Source of the DNA: an uncultured Pseudomonadota bacterium | GTDB lineage: Bacteria; Pseudomonadota; Gammaproteobacteria; Methylococcales; Methylomonadaceae | Reading direction: 5' to 3' | DNA length: 51,083 nucleotides | NCBI GenBank assembly: GCA_903867225.1 | Contig: CAIPQN010000061.1 | Span: forward strand, 1-51,083 | Shown here: positions 38,018-47,336 of the stretch, piece after piece | Numbering within the stretch: the stretch's first letter is position 1 | Layout: each line of letters starts with the position of its first letter | Translations under genes and position numbers: made by a program | The notes under the pieces: generated by a model | What the model was told of the DNA's origin: nothing | Database searches by the model: none | The model's input: the letters and a program-made list of their open reading frames with translations, nothing else

Positions 38018-38541
38018 TATTTTTTGACCATGATTTGATAAATTGCCATGACTTTTCGGACGCTATTTAATGCTGAACGCGTACTTAAAGTCGCACCAGA
38101 AATGCCATCAATACCTTTTGAAAAATCCATATCAACTAAGGAACGTTTGGCGAGTGATTCAAACCAGCGTTCAGGCGGCATATATTCAGATGGCTCATGA
38201 AATGCAAGAATCGTCACGCTTTTTAATTCACCTTCTGGCATGAGCAAAATCATCACGGTTTCGGGTTTGGTTCGCACAGTTTCCGATTCAATTGCCGCGT
38301 AACCTAAAACTTTACCGTTTTCTTTGCCAACATAAAACGTGAACAAACCCGATTCAAGTTTGGTTTTGGCGAGTTGTTGAATTTTTGCCGTTTGCGCGTC
38401 ATCAGGAAATAACGATAAATTTTCAACAGTTGCTTTACCAAAAGCGAGTTCTAAGGCTTCGGTTTTACTATAAAAAACTTGTGCATAACTGACATTTATT
38501 AAACTCATTAAGAAGGTTAAAACGAGGATTTTAATTTTCAT
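38017..38541 (-). CDS. Exported FMN-binding domain protein
   Basis: A 174-residue protein with a signal peptide (about 1-20) and an FMN-binding domain like those of NqrC, RnfG and NosR. The flavin-attachment motif is SGATLS, with Thr151 as the probable site of covalent FMN transfer by ApbE. GKVLGYAAI and KGIDGI precede it as in the family. No apbE gene is in this window. It overlaps both the cytochrome gene upstream (11 bp) and the membrane-protein gene downstream (1 bp). Confidence 0.85.
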   Translation of the reverse strand: MKIKILVLTFLMSLINVSYAQVFYSKTEALELAFGKATVENLSLFPDDAQTAKIQQLAKTKLESGLFTFYVGKENGKVLGYAAIESETVRTKPETVMILLMPEGELKSVTILAFHEPSEYMPPERWFESLAKRSLVDMDFSKGIDGISGATLSTRSALNSVRKVMAIYQIMVKK

Positions 38542-39703
38542 TTTTTAAATACCAAGGGGAATTTTGACCGTAACCATCTGTTAATGTTTCCAAAAATGCC
38601 ACTAAATCATCAATATCACGCGAGCTTAATTTCAAATTTCCCAGTTCGTTAAAATTAACGTTTTGAGTAACTTCAGGTATTGCCCAGCATTTTTGCGCTA
38701 ACGATTCTGTTTCATTTGTGAGTGGATTGGCGCAATGACGTTTAATGTTTCGTGTGTTGTAAAATTCCACCACGTTGCGTAATTCTTTGAAATAACCGTT
38801 GTGCGTATAAGGTGAAGTCAATGCGATGTTCCGCAATGTTGGCACTTTGAATTTTCCGTCGTCCTTAAAAATGTTTAGATGCCCGCCTAATCCTAAATCA
38901 ACAAACTTTGCGCCAGCAGGATTAAATTTGCTTGGCATTGAATAGAAAAGACTTTCAGCATTTTTTGGAACGCCAATGTTATCGTAACTAAAATCTGTAA
39001 ATAATGGTGGTGTGTCTTTTATTGGGCGATTTGAATGACAGGCTACACAATTTCCTTTGCCTTCAAAAACCGCTAAACCGCGTCGTTCTTGCGCTGTGAA
39101 AGTTGCTTTGCCAAATAAATAAAAATCATATTTTGACGAAAAGCGATTAAACACAGGACTGCGTTCAAATTCGGCAATCGCATTTGCAATATAATTATAG
39201 GCTTGCGTGCTGTCATTTAATGCGCCACTGCCATAAATTGCGTTAAATTCTTCGGCATAACTGGCGACCTTTACTTTTTCAACAACCGTTTCAGCGTTCG
39301 GATTTCCCATTTCAATCGGATTTAAAAAAGGACCTTTTGCTTGGTCTTCAAGTGTTGCAGCTCGACCATCAAAAAATTGTCCACCTTTGTAAATGCCTTC
39401 GGCTCGGTCAAAATAAAAGACGGGCGAATGTGCCATATACATTGCTGTCGGGGCGTTACGATTGCCATGAAATTCAGGATTTACACCTTTTGAAGTTGGC
39501 TGGCTTTTATCCGAATCGGTAAAAGCAAAATCTGGATTATGGCAACTCGAACAAGCTTGACCTGCTGGTTCGGACAGATTGGTATCAAAAAATAATTTCT
39601 GCCCAAGTTGCGCTTTGACATTCAGATTTTTACTGTTTGGCAATACTGAATCAGCCAAACCGTTGAAGCTCACAAAAATTGACAATAACAAGATTCTTCG
39701 CAT
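38531..39703 (-). CDS. Di-heme cytochrome c peroxidase / MauG-family protein
   Basis: A 390-residue periplasmic protein with a signal peptide (about 1-17) and two CXXCH heme sites, CSSCH (Cys51-His55) and CVACH (Cys219-His223), in the order of bacterial di-heme peroxidases. Family motifs seen are FFDGRAATLEDQAKGP (about 110), EMGNP (about 131) and YTHNGYFKELRNVVEFYN (about 305). It may reduce peroxide or oxidise a protein substrate, as MauG does. It follows the porin gene by 17 bp. Confidence 0.9.
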   Translation of the reverse strand: MRRILLLSIFVSFNGLADSVLPNSKNLNVKAQLGQKLFFDTNLSEPAGQACSSCHNPDFAFTDSDKSQPTSKGVNPEFHGNRNAPTAMYMAHSPVFYFDRAEGIYKGGQFFDGRAATLEDQAKGPFLNPIEMGNPNAETVVEKVKVASYAEEFNAIYGSGALNDSTQAYNYIANAIAEFERSPVFNRFSSKYDFYLFGKATFTAQERRGLAVFEGKGNCVACHSNRPIKDTPPLFTDFSYDNIGVPKNAESLFYSMPSKFNPAGAKFVDLGLGGHLNIFKDDGKFKVPTLRNIALTSPYTHNGYFKELRNVVEFYNTRNIKRHCANPLTNETESLAQKCWAIPEVTQNVNFNELGNLKLSSRDIDDLVAFLETLTDGYGQNSPWYLKNEN

Positions 39704-39720
39704 TATAAAATCCTGACGTT

Positions 39721-41145
39721 TTAGTAAATAAAACCAAAACCTAAGTTGAATTCGTCACCTGTTGGAATGCCAAATGGCACAATTTTTCGGTCTTGAATGT
39801 TGCGATAATCTGCTTTAATGACGATATTTGGAATCGGTTTATAACTCAAACCTGCTTGATAAATCCAACGGTCAAGTCCGACACTGTTATCAAAACCTTT
39901 CGCGACTACCGCCAATGTGTTGTAGCGTTCAACGCGGAAGAAGGGCGCAAGATATTGGCTCGAATCTTTCCATAAATGCGGCATGATGTCGTAAGCGGCT
40001 TCAGCATAAGTACCAAAACTTTCTTTTCCAATTGGACCTGCCGATCCGAGTGAGGGATTCAAGAATGCAGTATCCGCAATGTGACTCCATGCTCCCAAAG
40101 CTCTTAACTCTAAGCCACGGTGTTTATATTGAATATGTCCTTCGTAAAGTTGGGTGAAAACGTTGTAATTTTTATTGTCAAACGTAATATCTTTTTGACC
40201 ACTGTTGCCCAGAAAGGTTGCTGCACCAATCAAGAAACCAGGGATTTGTGATGGTGAATAATCTAATCGACCAGTGAACGCAAAATCTTCCGCTTTCGCA
40301 TTACTGCCACCTTGACGACCTTCTACAATACCGCTATTTGAAAAGCCTTGAGCGTTCAAACTTGTTACACCATACATTCGGTATTGCACACCTGGTAAAA
40401 TTTCACCAAACAACCCTGCACCCATTTCGCGCCACGTTGAAGGAATAATATAGCGTTCGGTATCTGGTCTGTGATTACCGTGATAGGTTGTCGGTTCGTG
40501 CATTTCGTTGATAAAACCCATCGGCATCAACATTAAACCTGTCCGAATGTTGTATTTGCGATCCAGTAAGAAATCTAACTGTGAAAACTCAACAGACACT
40601 TCACCTTTTTCTTCGCTGCCCTCGCCCGTTGTGGCGTGTTCAAATTCAAATTCGTTATTTAGAACAATCCAGTCGTTAAATTTATAACCCAAATAAATGA
40701 CAGCGCGTTCCATATCAGCGGAATCTTTATTGGTGACGTTATTCCCACGCGGATTAACATAGCTGCTGTACATTGCTTCGCCATAACCGCCAATCGAAAG
40801 TCCTTTGGTCACGCCATAAACTTTTGATGCGGCAGGTCCCATGCCATACATACTTTTGTATTTTGGATCTTCGGGAATAGCGAGGTTGGTACGAAGTTTT
40901 TCGACTTCTTGACTTAAAATGTCTGTTTTACGTTCTAATGTTTTGACTTCAGAATGTGGTGATTTTGTTGGAATTTCTTCAGGCAACGATTTTGTATTTT
41001 GTAAGGCTTCGATTTGCTTTTGTTGGGCTTCGATAATTTTCCACATATCGTCCATTGTTTTTGGTTTTTCTAATGCGAAAGCCGAAGAAGATAGAATTAA
41101 ACTACTGAAAATGCCGAGTTGAAAATTGTTTTTTAAATTAAACAT
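39721..41145 (-). CDS. Outer-membrane porin-like protein with N-terminal coiled coil
   Basis: A 474-residue exported protein: a signal peptide (about 1-24), a coiled coil (about 30-90, KTMDDMWKIIEAQQKQIEAL) and a beta-barrel rich in alternating aromatic residues that ends in FGFIY with a terminal Tyr. The layout resembles phosphate-selective or OprP/OprO-like porins, though the substrate is unknown. RBS AGGGAG lies 9 nt before the ATG. It heads the four-gene redox operon, so it may admit the substrate used by the heme/flavin proteins. Confidence 0.75.
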   Translation of the reverse strand: MFNLKNNFQLGIFSSLILSSSAFALEKPKTMDDMWKIIEAQQKQIEALQNTKSLPEEIPTKSPHSEVKTLERKTDILSQEVEKLRTNLAIPEDPKYKSMYGMGPAASKVYGVTKGLSIGGYGEAMYSSYVNPRGNNVTNKDSADMERAVIYLGYKFNDWIVLNNEFEFEHATTGEGSEEKGEVSVEFSQLDFLLDRKYNIRTGLMLMPMGFINEMHEPTTYHGNHRPDTERYIIPSTWREMGAGLFGEILPGVQYRMYGVTSLNAQGFSNSGIVEGRQGGSNAKAEDFAFTGRLDYSPSQIPGFLIGAATFLGNSGQKDITFDNKNYNVFTQLYEGHIQYKHRGLELRALGAWSHIADTAFLNPSLGSAGPIGKESFGTYAEAAYDIMPHLWKDSSQYLAPFFRVERYNTLAVVAKGFDNSVGLDRWIYQAGLSYKPIPNIVIKADYRNIQDRKIVPFGIPTGDEFNLGFGFIY

Positions 41146-41227
41146 GAATCGCTACTCCCTAAAAATGATGATGCAAGCATAGCATTTTATTTTATTAAAT
41201 ACGAACCGTTTTCATTTGAGGTAGAAT

Positions 41228-41515
41228 TTAACGCTTCATTAACCGAATTTGAATTCGTTTGACTGGTGATTCAATAACGGTTGAAATTTTGTCTAAAATC
41301 ACAGATTGATAAAAACGTAACTGCGATGACCACACAGCGGCATCAGCATAAATTAACAACGTCGTATCATGAATCACACAATGCAACGTATGTGAAGCTA
41401 AATTTTCGGGCAACGAGCTTTTCACTATCGACAACAAATCCTTCTGCTGCTCAATTTGTGTGACCAGCTTGTCAATCGCTCGATTATGAAATTCTAAAAC
41501 AGGCTTAAAACTCAT
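41228..41515 (-). CDS. dciA: DciA-like (DUF721) helicase-loading protein
   Basis: A 95-residue protein matching the short form of DciA, which loads the replicative helicase DnaB in bacteria lacking DnaC/DnaI. Seen: LVTQIEQQKDLLSIVKSSLPENLASH, then alternating strands with the family's AAVWSSQLRFYQSVIL segment, where a Trp/Ser/Leu pattern precedes the final basic strand IQIRLMKR. It lies 22 bp downstream of the GGDEF-EAL gene on the same strand. Confidence 0.7.
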   Translation of the reverse strand: MSFKPVLEFHNRAIDKLVTQIEQQKDLLSIVKSSLPENLASHTLHCVIHDTTLLIYADAAVWSSQLRFYQSVILDKISTVIESPVKRIQIRLMKR

Positions 41516-41537
41516 TTCATTTTAAAAATAAAACACA

Positions 41538-44500
41538 TTATGTCGCCCGACGTTGTTCCAAATTTTTTGAAAATACGCTTTGATTAAATTCAACCAACGG
41601 TAACGGACGAGCAAATAAATAACCTTGAAAAACCAAGCACCCAAAATTAGATAAATAGTCACATTGCATTTCGGTTTCAACACCTTCTGCAATGATATTT
41701 AACGATAAATTTTCACCTAGGTTAATAATCGTTTTCACAATCGCGGAGTCAGATCCGTCAAATGATAAATTTCGTACAAATGATTGATCGATTTTCAACT
41801 GATCTAACGGTAATTTTTGTAAATATGACAGAGATGAATAACCCGTACCAAAATCATCCATTGAAAAACTAATACCCAATTTTTTCAGAGCGTGCATTTT
41901 TTCAATTGCGTCATCGACATTATTAACCACCATACTTTCTGTGATTTCAAGTTTTAGAAAATGTGGATTTACACCCGTTTGAGTAATTATTTCTTTTACT
42001 TCATCTACAAAATTTACTTGTGCTAATTGCCGACTGCTGACGTTAATGGCTAGTTTTAAATGCGCTGTTTCTGGATTTTTTGTCCATTCAGTTAATGTTT
42101 CGCAGCCTTTACGCAGTACCCAAGTACCGAGCGAAACAATCATGCCCGTATCTTCTGCCAATGGAATAAATTGATCTGGATTGACGCGTCCTCGCACAGG
42201 GTGATCCCAACGCACTAACGCTTCCGCCCCCAAAATTCGTCCTAAACCATCAACTTGAGCTTGATAATACAAGACAAATTCATCGCCATTAATTATGGAT
42301 TGACGCAAATCCGCTTCTAACACTGTGCGATCAATTAACGCCTGTTCCATTTCTGGTGCGAACATACTTACTTGATTTCGTCCAATTTTTTTCGCGTGAT
42401 ACATCGCTAAATCTGCATATTTCAATAAATCATCTGCATTTTTTTCAAGTCCACAAAACATGACAAAACCGATACTGCAGGAAGAATGGTATTCAATCGT
42501 GGACACTTTTTCTGTATCAAAAGTATCTACATTTAATAAATAACACGCGGCAATTTCACTGCGAATTTTTTCAGCAATCATTTGCACTTGTGCTATCGCT
42601 TCATTTTTGTCGCCCTCTAAATACTCCAAAACAATGATAAATTCGTCGCCACCCAATCGTGCAACGGTGTCGATATTTCGTACACATTTCTGTAAACGTT
42701 TTGAGACTTCCAAAATTAATTGATCGCCCAATATGTGTCCGAGCGTGTCATTTAACACTTTGAAATGATCTAAATCTAAAAATATCAACGCGCCATATTT
42801 TTGATAAAAATGACTCGTATTTAATGCTAAATTCAAACGTTGAAATAACAAAGCGCGATTAGGTAAGTTTGTTAATGTGTCGTAAAACGCCAATTGGCGA
42901 ATTTTATCTTCATCGGCTTTATGCTGACTAATATCGTTTGATGTCGCCACATAATTCATAATTTCACCTGCGGAATTATGAATTGCAGTAATGCAAATCC
43001 ATTCAGGAAAAACTTCACCATTTTTCTTGCGATTCCACACTTCACCTTGCCAAAAACGCACCGTATTCAAAGCTAACCACATTTGCTCATAAAACTCTTT
43101 GCTGTGTCGTCCAGAACTCAAAATTCGGGGATTTTTGCCAATGATTTCGTTAGACGTGTAACCTGTCAATGCAGTAAAACCGTTATTAACGCGTAAAATC
43201 AAATTGTTGGCATCTGTTACCATGAAACTTTCTTGCGATTCAAATGCGGCGGCAGCAATGCGTAATTCATTGTTTTGAATATGCTGAGATTGAACACGAT
43301 CCAAATTATCAAGCGCGTAAGAAACGTCTTCGGTTAAACCATGAATTAACGTGATTAACTCTTCATTGAAATAATTGATTTCTGTCGCATATAAACACAT
43401 AACACCGACGACTCGCCCATCGCGTGTTATTGGAAACGCCGCCGAAGCGCAAATGTTGCTTTCACGCATGACTGCCCACCAAGGTGACGCATCGTGCATT
43501 TTTAAAACATCATTAAAAATAATAGGTTCGTTAGCACGAATGGCTTGTCCCATTGGTCCGCGTCCTTCAGGAATTTTGGGGTCAATAGAAACGTGTAAAT
43601 CTTGTAAATAAGGTGAATTTGGATTGCTACTCGCAACGACATCAATACATTTTTCCTTGTTAATCATGCCGATTAAAATCAATTTGAAACCGACTTGATG
43701 AGCAATGACACGACAAATTTCATTTAATAATTCGGCTTCATGCGTTTCACGAACAATAATATCGTTACACGCAATCCATGCTCCGTAAAATCGGGTGATT
43801 TGTTCACGCTCATATTCTGTTGCTAATAATTCATCTAGCATCATATTAAAACCTTGAGCCAATAAACCAATCTCATCATTGGAAACTATTTTGGCGCGAT
43901 TTTCTCGATTGCCTTTCGTAACCTCTGTAAAAATTTCTACTAAATCATTTATGCGTATGGTGAGTTTTCGTGCAGTTAAAAATGCGATGACAATGACAAT
44001 GAATACAGCAAAAAAGATAATTTCTATACCACGCGTTAACACTAATTTTAGTTTCTCATTTACATGGTTCATGCTCGTTTCCACTCGTACCCATGCAATG
44101 TGTTGTGAACCAGAAAAAACGGGAATTGCTACGTCAATTTGTAGATTATTCGCTAATAAAATTTGCGGTGAGGGCGGACTATTTAATAATTGTTGGCTTT
44201 GAATATCATCGACAAATAAATCGACTTCTTTGGTTTGTGTTGAACCAATAATATCGCCCTGTAGTGAAACAATGTAAGCGTATTTTAAATCAGGCTTACC
44301 TTCAAAATTTTGAAAAATTTCTGCTAAACCAACTGCATCATGTCTTACTATAAATGCTGCGCTGCTGCTTGCTAAAGTATCTGCAAGTGTGCGGCTTTGA
44401 TTGATGGCGGCTTGATATAAAAAATCGCGTTCTTGTTGATAAAGTAAACCTGCCAATAAAATCATCATGAAGATTAAAACGCTTCCAAAAAGCGCAGTAA

Positions 44501-44570
44501 ATTTATTACGCAAAGAGTTTTTGAAATAACCAGTGGATTTAATTTTTTTTGATTTCATAGTCTTAATCAT
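41538..44570 (-). CDS. Membrane GGDEF-EAL protein with HAMP, GAF and PAS domains
   Basis: A 1010-residue c-di-GMP enzyme. Order: TM1 (about 25-47), a periplasmic sensor (about 48-178), TM2 (about 182-202), HAMP (about 203-255), GAF (about 270-425), PAS (about 435-560), GGDEF (about 570-735) and EAL (about 745-995). The cyclase site is intact (RLGGDEF) with an I-site RNID five residues upstream. The phosphodiesterase motifs are also intact (EALVRW, LEITES, DDFGTGYSSL, LKID). It can therefore in principle both make and break c-di-GMP; which dominates cannot be read from sequence. It is transcribed ahead of dciA. Confidence 0.93.
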   Translation of the reverse strand: MIKTMKSKKIKSTGYFKNSLRNKFTALFGSVLIFMMILLAGLLYQQERDFLYQAAINQSRTLADTLASSSAAFIVRHDAVGLAEIFQNFEGKPDLKYAYIVSLQGDIIGSTQTKEVDLFVDDIQSQQLLNSPPSPQILLANNLQIDVAIPVFSGSQHIAWVRVETSMNHVNEKLKLVLTRGIEIIFFAVFIVIVIAFLTARKLTIRINDLVEIFTEVTKGNRENRAKIVSNDEIGLLAQGFNMMLDELLATEYEREQITRFYGAWIACNDIIVRETHEAELLNEICRVIAHQVGFKLILIGMINKEKCIDVVASSNPNSPYLQDLHVSIDPKIPEGRGPMGQAIRANEPIIFNDVLKMHDASPWWAVMRESNICASAAFPITRDGRVVGVMCLYATEINYFNEELITLIHGLTEDVSYALDNLDRVQSQHIQNNELRIAAAAFESQESFMVTDANNLILRVNNGFTALTGYTSNEIIGKNPRILSSGRHSKEFYEQMWLALNTVRFWQGEVWNRKKNGEVFPEWICITAIHNSAGEIMNYVATSNDISQHKADEDKIRQLAFYDTLTNLPNRALLFQRLNLALNTSHFYQKYGALIFLDLDHFKVLNDTLGHILGDQLILEVSKRLQKCVRNIDTVARLGGDEFIIVLEYLEGDKNEAIAQVQMIAEKIRSEIAACYLLNVDTFDTEKVSTIEYHSSCSIGFVMFCGLEKNADDLLKYADLAMYHAKKIGRNQVSMFAPEMEQALIDRTVLEADLRQSIINGDEFVLYYQAQVDGLGRILGAEALVRWDHPVRGRVNPDQFIPLAEDTGMIVSLGTWVLRKGCETLTEWTKNPETAHLKLAINVSSRQLAQVNFVDEVKEIITQTGVNPHFLKLEITESMVVNNVDDAIEKMHALKKLGISFSMDDFGTGYSSLSYLQKLPLDQLKIDQSFVRNLSFDGSDSAIVKTIINLGENLSLNIIAEGVETEMQCDYLSNFGCLVFQGYLFARPLPLVEFNQSVFSKNLEQRRAT

Positions 44571-44674
44571 TTAATGGTCGAATGACTTAAATTAAACAGG
44601 AATGGCGGCTTGCCATGACAAACATAAAACTTCTTCGCAACAATCGAAAAATTGAGTTCATTAAAACTACCTTG

Positions 44675-44702
44675 TTAAAACACAGACTTATTGCGGTATT
44701 AT
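44675..44702 (+). promoter_or_regulatory. Probable promoter of anmK
   Basis: TATTAT at 44697-44702 with TTAAAA at 44675-44680, 16 bp apart. The -10 region shares the 12-bp string GGTATTATCACC with the promoter of the surface protein gene at 36399. The rest of the gap 44571-44742 shows only a short hairpin (44602-44616). Confidence 0.5.
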
Positions 44703-44742
44703 CACCATAACATCTTAAATAATCACTAGATTCCACTTAAAA

Positions 44743-45870
44743 ATGTCTTTTTCTGAACTTTATATCGGTTTAATGTCTGGCACGAGCCTTGATGGAATTG
44801 ATGCCGCGTTGGTTAATTTAACTGACGATTGCGTCGAACTCGTTGCGTTCGAGTATTTGCCGTTTTCACTTGAAATCCAACAAAAATTGCAACAGCTCAG
44901 TGTGCCAAATGCACCTATTTTCTTGTATGAATATGGTGAAATGGATGCGCGTTTGGGGCATTTATTTGCGAGTGCGGTTAAAAATCTTTTGCGAAAGAAA
45001 AATCTCTCCGCAAACGCAATTACTGCCATTGGCAGTCACGGGCAAACGGTTTATCACGCGCCATCGGGGCGTTTTCCATTTTCACTGCAAATCGGCGATC
45101 CAAATTGTATTGCCGAACAAACAGGCATTACAACCGTGGCAGATTTTCGCCGACGTGATATTGCAGCAGGTGGTCAAGGTGCGCCACTTGTTCCAGCATT
45201 TCACCAAGCGGTTTTTCATTGCGAAAATGAAACGCGCTGCATTGTAAATATCGGCGGCATTGCGAATATAACTGTATTGCCCGCGAACAAAAATGACGCG
45301 GTCGTTGGTTTTGACACGGGTACAGGCAATGTATTGTTAAATCAATGGATTCAAAAGAATCTTGGCAAAAATTATGATGCAAACGGTGCGTGGGCAAATA
45401 CGGGAAAAGTAGATTTTTCGCTAATTGAATGTTTAAAAAAAGAACCCTACTTTCACACGTTGCCACCTAAAAGCACAGGCGTAGATTATTTTTCATTGGC
45501 GTGGCTGGAAACACATTGCGATTTAAAAAAATACTTGCCTGAAGATGTTCAAGCAAGCTTGTGTTATTTAACAGCGATGACGATTTGTGATGCGATTGTG
45601 AAAATTGCACCTGAAACAGCTCGAATTCTCGTGTGTGGTGGTGGTGTACATAATGCGTATTTGATGAATTTATTGGTTGAAAACGCGCCTTGTGTTGTTC
45701 AATCGACAGCCAATTTTGGTTTGCATCCCGACCATGTTGAAGCTATTGCATTTGCATGGTTAGCAAAACAAACTATTCAACAAAAAGCAGGTAATTTACG
45801 AGCGGTAACAGGCGCAAAACATCCTGTAATTTTAGGAGGAATTTACAACAGCGGCTGTAATTCGGGATAA
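44743..45870 (+). CDS. anmK: Anhydro-N-acetylmuramic acid kinase
   Basis: Phosphorylates 1,6-anhydro-MurNAc released from recycled peptidoglycan to MurNAc-6-phosphate. Its 375 residues are typical. Seen: GLMSGTSLDGIDAAL (about 8), GSHGQTVYH (about 92), NIGGIANIT (about 168), GFDTGTGNVLLN (about 187) and the catalytic/ATP segment LVCGGGVHNAYLM (about 290). With murU at 14756, the region holds two cell-wall recycling functions. Its end overlaps the ABC ATPase gene on the other strand by 28 bp. Confidence 0.96.
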   Translation: MSFSELYIGLMSGTSLDGIDAALVNLTDDCVELVAFEYLPFSLEIQQKLQQLSVPNAPIFLYEYGEMDARLGHLFASAVKNLLRKKNLSANAITAIGSHGQTVYHAPSGRFPFSLQIGDPNCIAEQTGITTVADFRRRDIAAGGQGAPLVPAFHQAVFHCENETRCIVNIGGIANITVLPANKNDAVVGFDTGTGNVLLNQWIQKNLGKNYDANGAWANTGKVDFSLIECLKKEPYFHTLPPKSTGVDYFSLAWLETHCDLKKYLPEDVQASLCYLTAMTICDAIVKIAPETARILVCGGGVHNAYLMNLLVENAPCVVQSTANFGLHPDHVEAIAFAWLAKQTIQQKAGNLRAVTGAKHPVILGGIYNSGCNSG

Positions 45871-46574
45871 TTTTGTATCAGTTGCTCACGGAAATTTTCC
45901 ACATTTTTTGAATTCCGTTGGTTTCGTGCAATTGATACGTTAATTTCTTTTAAAACCCGCATCGGGCGACTGGTCAAGAAAACTAATTTGTCAGCTAACG
46001 CAATTGCTTCGCGCAAATCATGCGTCACAAATAACACCGTATGTGGACGTTTTTGCCAAAGATGTTGCAATAATTCGCTAACTTCACGCGCCATCGGCGC
46101 ATCGAGCGATACAAAAGGCTCATCCATTAAAAGTAAATCGGGATTAATTGCAAAAGCACGAATAATCGATACGCGGCGACACATTCCTTCTGAAAGTTGT
46201 TTCGGATAAGCATTTTCATAAGCGGTTAATTGCATCAACGCTAATAATTCGTCGATGTGCGTTTTCGATATGACTTTTTGATTTACAAAAACTAATTCGA
46301 TATTTTCACGCACCGTTCGCCACGGCAATAAACAGGGGCGTTGAAATACAAAGCCAATTTTAGGATTTAGCGTTTTATTTGCAACATGAATTGCGCCTGA
46401 ATAATTAGCATCTAAACCCGCGATAGTATTTAACAACGTCGTTTTTCCACAACCCGATTGCCCGACTAAACACACAAATTCGCCTGCATTTAACGTTAGT
46501 TCAAAGTTTTCAATCGTGGGAATTTTTGTGCCGTGATGGGTTTTCTCATGAATTTGAATGTGAACGGTGGTCAT
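45843..46574 (-). CDS. ATP-binding subunit of an SsuB/TauB-like ABC importer
   Basis: A 243-residue ATPase with Walker A GQSGCGKTTLL (about 38), FQRPCLLPW in the Q-loop, Walker B LLMDEPFVSLDA and the H-loop VTHD. The signature motif is degenerate: LSEGMCRRVSI instead of LSGGMRQRVAI. The nitrate/sulfonate/taurine/thiamine-precursor family is clear, the substrate is not. It follows the permease by 3 bp; its end overlaps anmK by 28 bp. Confidence 0.88.
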   Translation of the reverse strand: MTTVHIQIHEKTHHGTKIPTIENFELTLNAGEFVCLVGQSGCGKTTLLNTIAGLDANYSGAIHVANKTLNPKIGFVFQRPCLLPWRTVRENIELVFVNQKVISKTHIDELLALMQLTAYENAYPKQLSEGMCRRVSIIRAFAINPDLLLMDEPFVSLDAPMAREVSELLQHLWQKRPHTVLFVTHDLREAIALADKLVFLTSRPMRVLKEINVSIARNQRNSKNVENFREQLIQNYPELQPLL

Positions 46575-46577
46575 GTT

Positions 46578-47336
46578 TTATCGCCATTTCAACGCAAGAT
46601 TATCGAGCGGTTTTAACAACGCAAATTCCAATAATTGAATCACGCCGACAAACGCCACTGTATATGCCAAAATACTAGCAATATCGAACCATTGAAAAAA
46701 TAAATGCAATTGGTAGCCCATGCCATTACTGCGTCCAAGTAATTCCACCATCAAAATAATTTTCCAAATTAACGCCAAGCCTGAACGGGTTGCACTCATT
46801 AAAAACGGATGTAATTGCGGTAAGATAATGTGGCGTAACGTTTTTATTCGACCGAATTGGTAACATTTCGCCATGTTAAGTAAGTCTTTATCTAATGCGC
46901 GTGTACCTTCCCGCAACATCACAACTACATTCGGCACTTTATTTAATACGACCGCTAAAATGGCTGCTGATTCTGTCAATCCAAACCAAACGTAACAAAG
47001 AATTACCGTTACTAATGCAGGTATATTAAGAAAAATCACCAACCAATGATCGAAAAAAGCATTGAGTTTTTCGTTGCGTCCCAACGTAATTCCAATGATG
47101 CAACCGAGCAACATCGAAATCGTAAAACTCACCAATAAACGCAAAAGCGTTACGCCTAAATGATAGGGTAATTCGCCCGATTGGCAGTGTTGCCAAAACA
47201 CATGAGCGACATTTTCAGGCGATGGCAATAATGAACTATGCAGAAATATCGCCAATCCTTGCCAAATACCTAAAAAAACCAAAATTGACAACGTCGGCAA
47301 ATTTCTCGAAAGCAACGTATTTACTCCGCCGTCCAA
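46578..47336 (-). CDS. Permease subunit of an SsuC/TauC-like ABC importer
   Basis: A 252-residue inner-membrane protein with about six helices and the EAA loop seen as MAKCYQFGRIKTLRHIILPQL (helical segment about 155-175), typical of the SsuC/NrtB group. The start overlaps the binding-protein gene by 16 bp, indicating coupling. It pairs with the ATPase and binding protein on either side. Confidence 0.88.
   Translation of the reverse strand: MDGGVNTLLSRNLPTLSILVFLGIWQGLAIFLHSSLLPSPENVAHVFWQHCQSGELPYHLGVTLLRLLVSFTISMLLGCIIGITLGRNEKLNAFFDHWLVIFLNIPALVTVILCYVWFGLTESAAILAVVLNKVPNVVVMLREGTRALDKDLLNMAKCYQFGRIKTLRHIILPQLHPFLMSATRSGLALIWKIILMVELLGRSNGMGYQLHLFFQWFDIASILAYTVAFVGVIQLLEFALLKPLDNLALKWR

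Noticed and set aside
44602-44616. Hairpin ATGGC-GGCTT-GCCAT upstream of anmK as a terminator
   Set aside because: Only five paired bases and no T-run follow; it is too weak to call.
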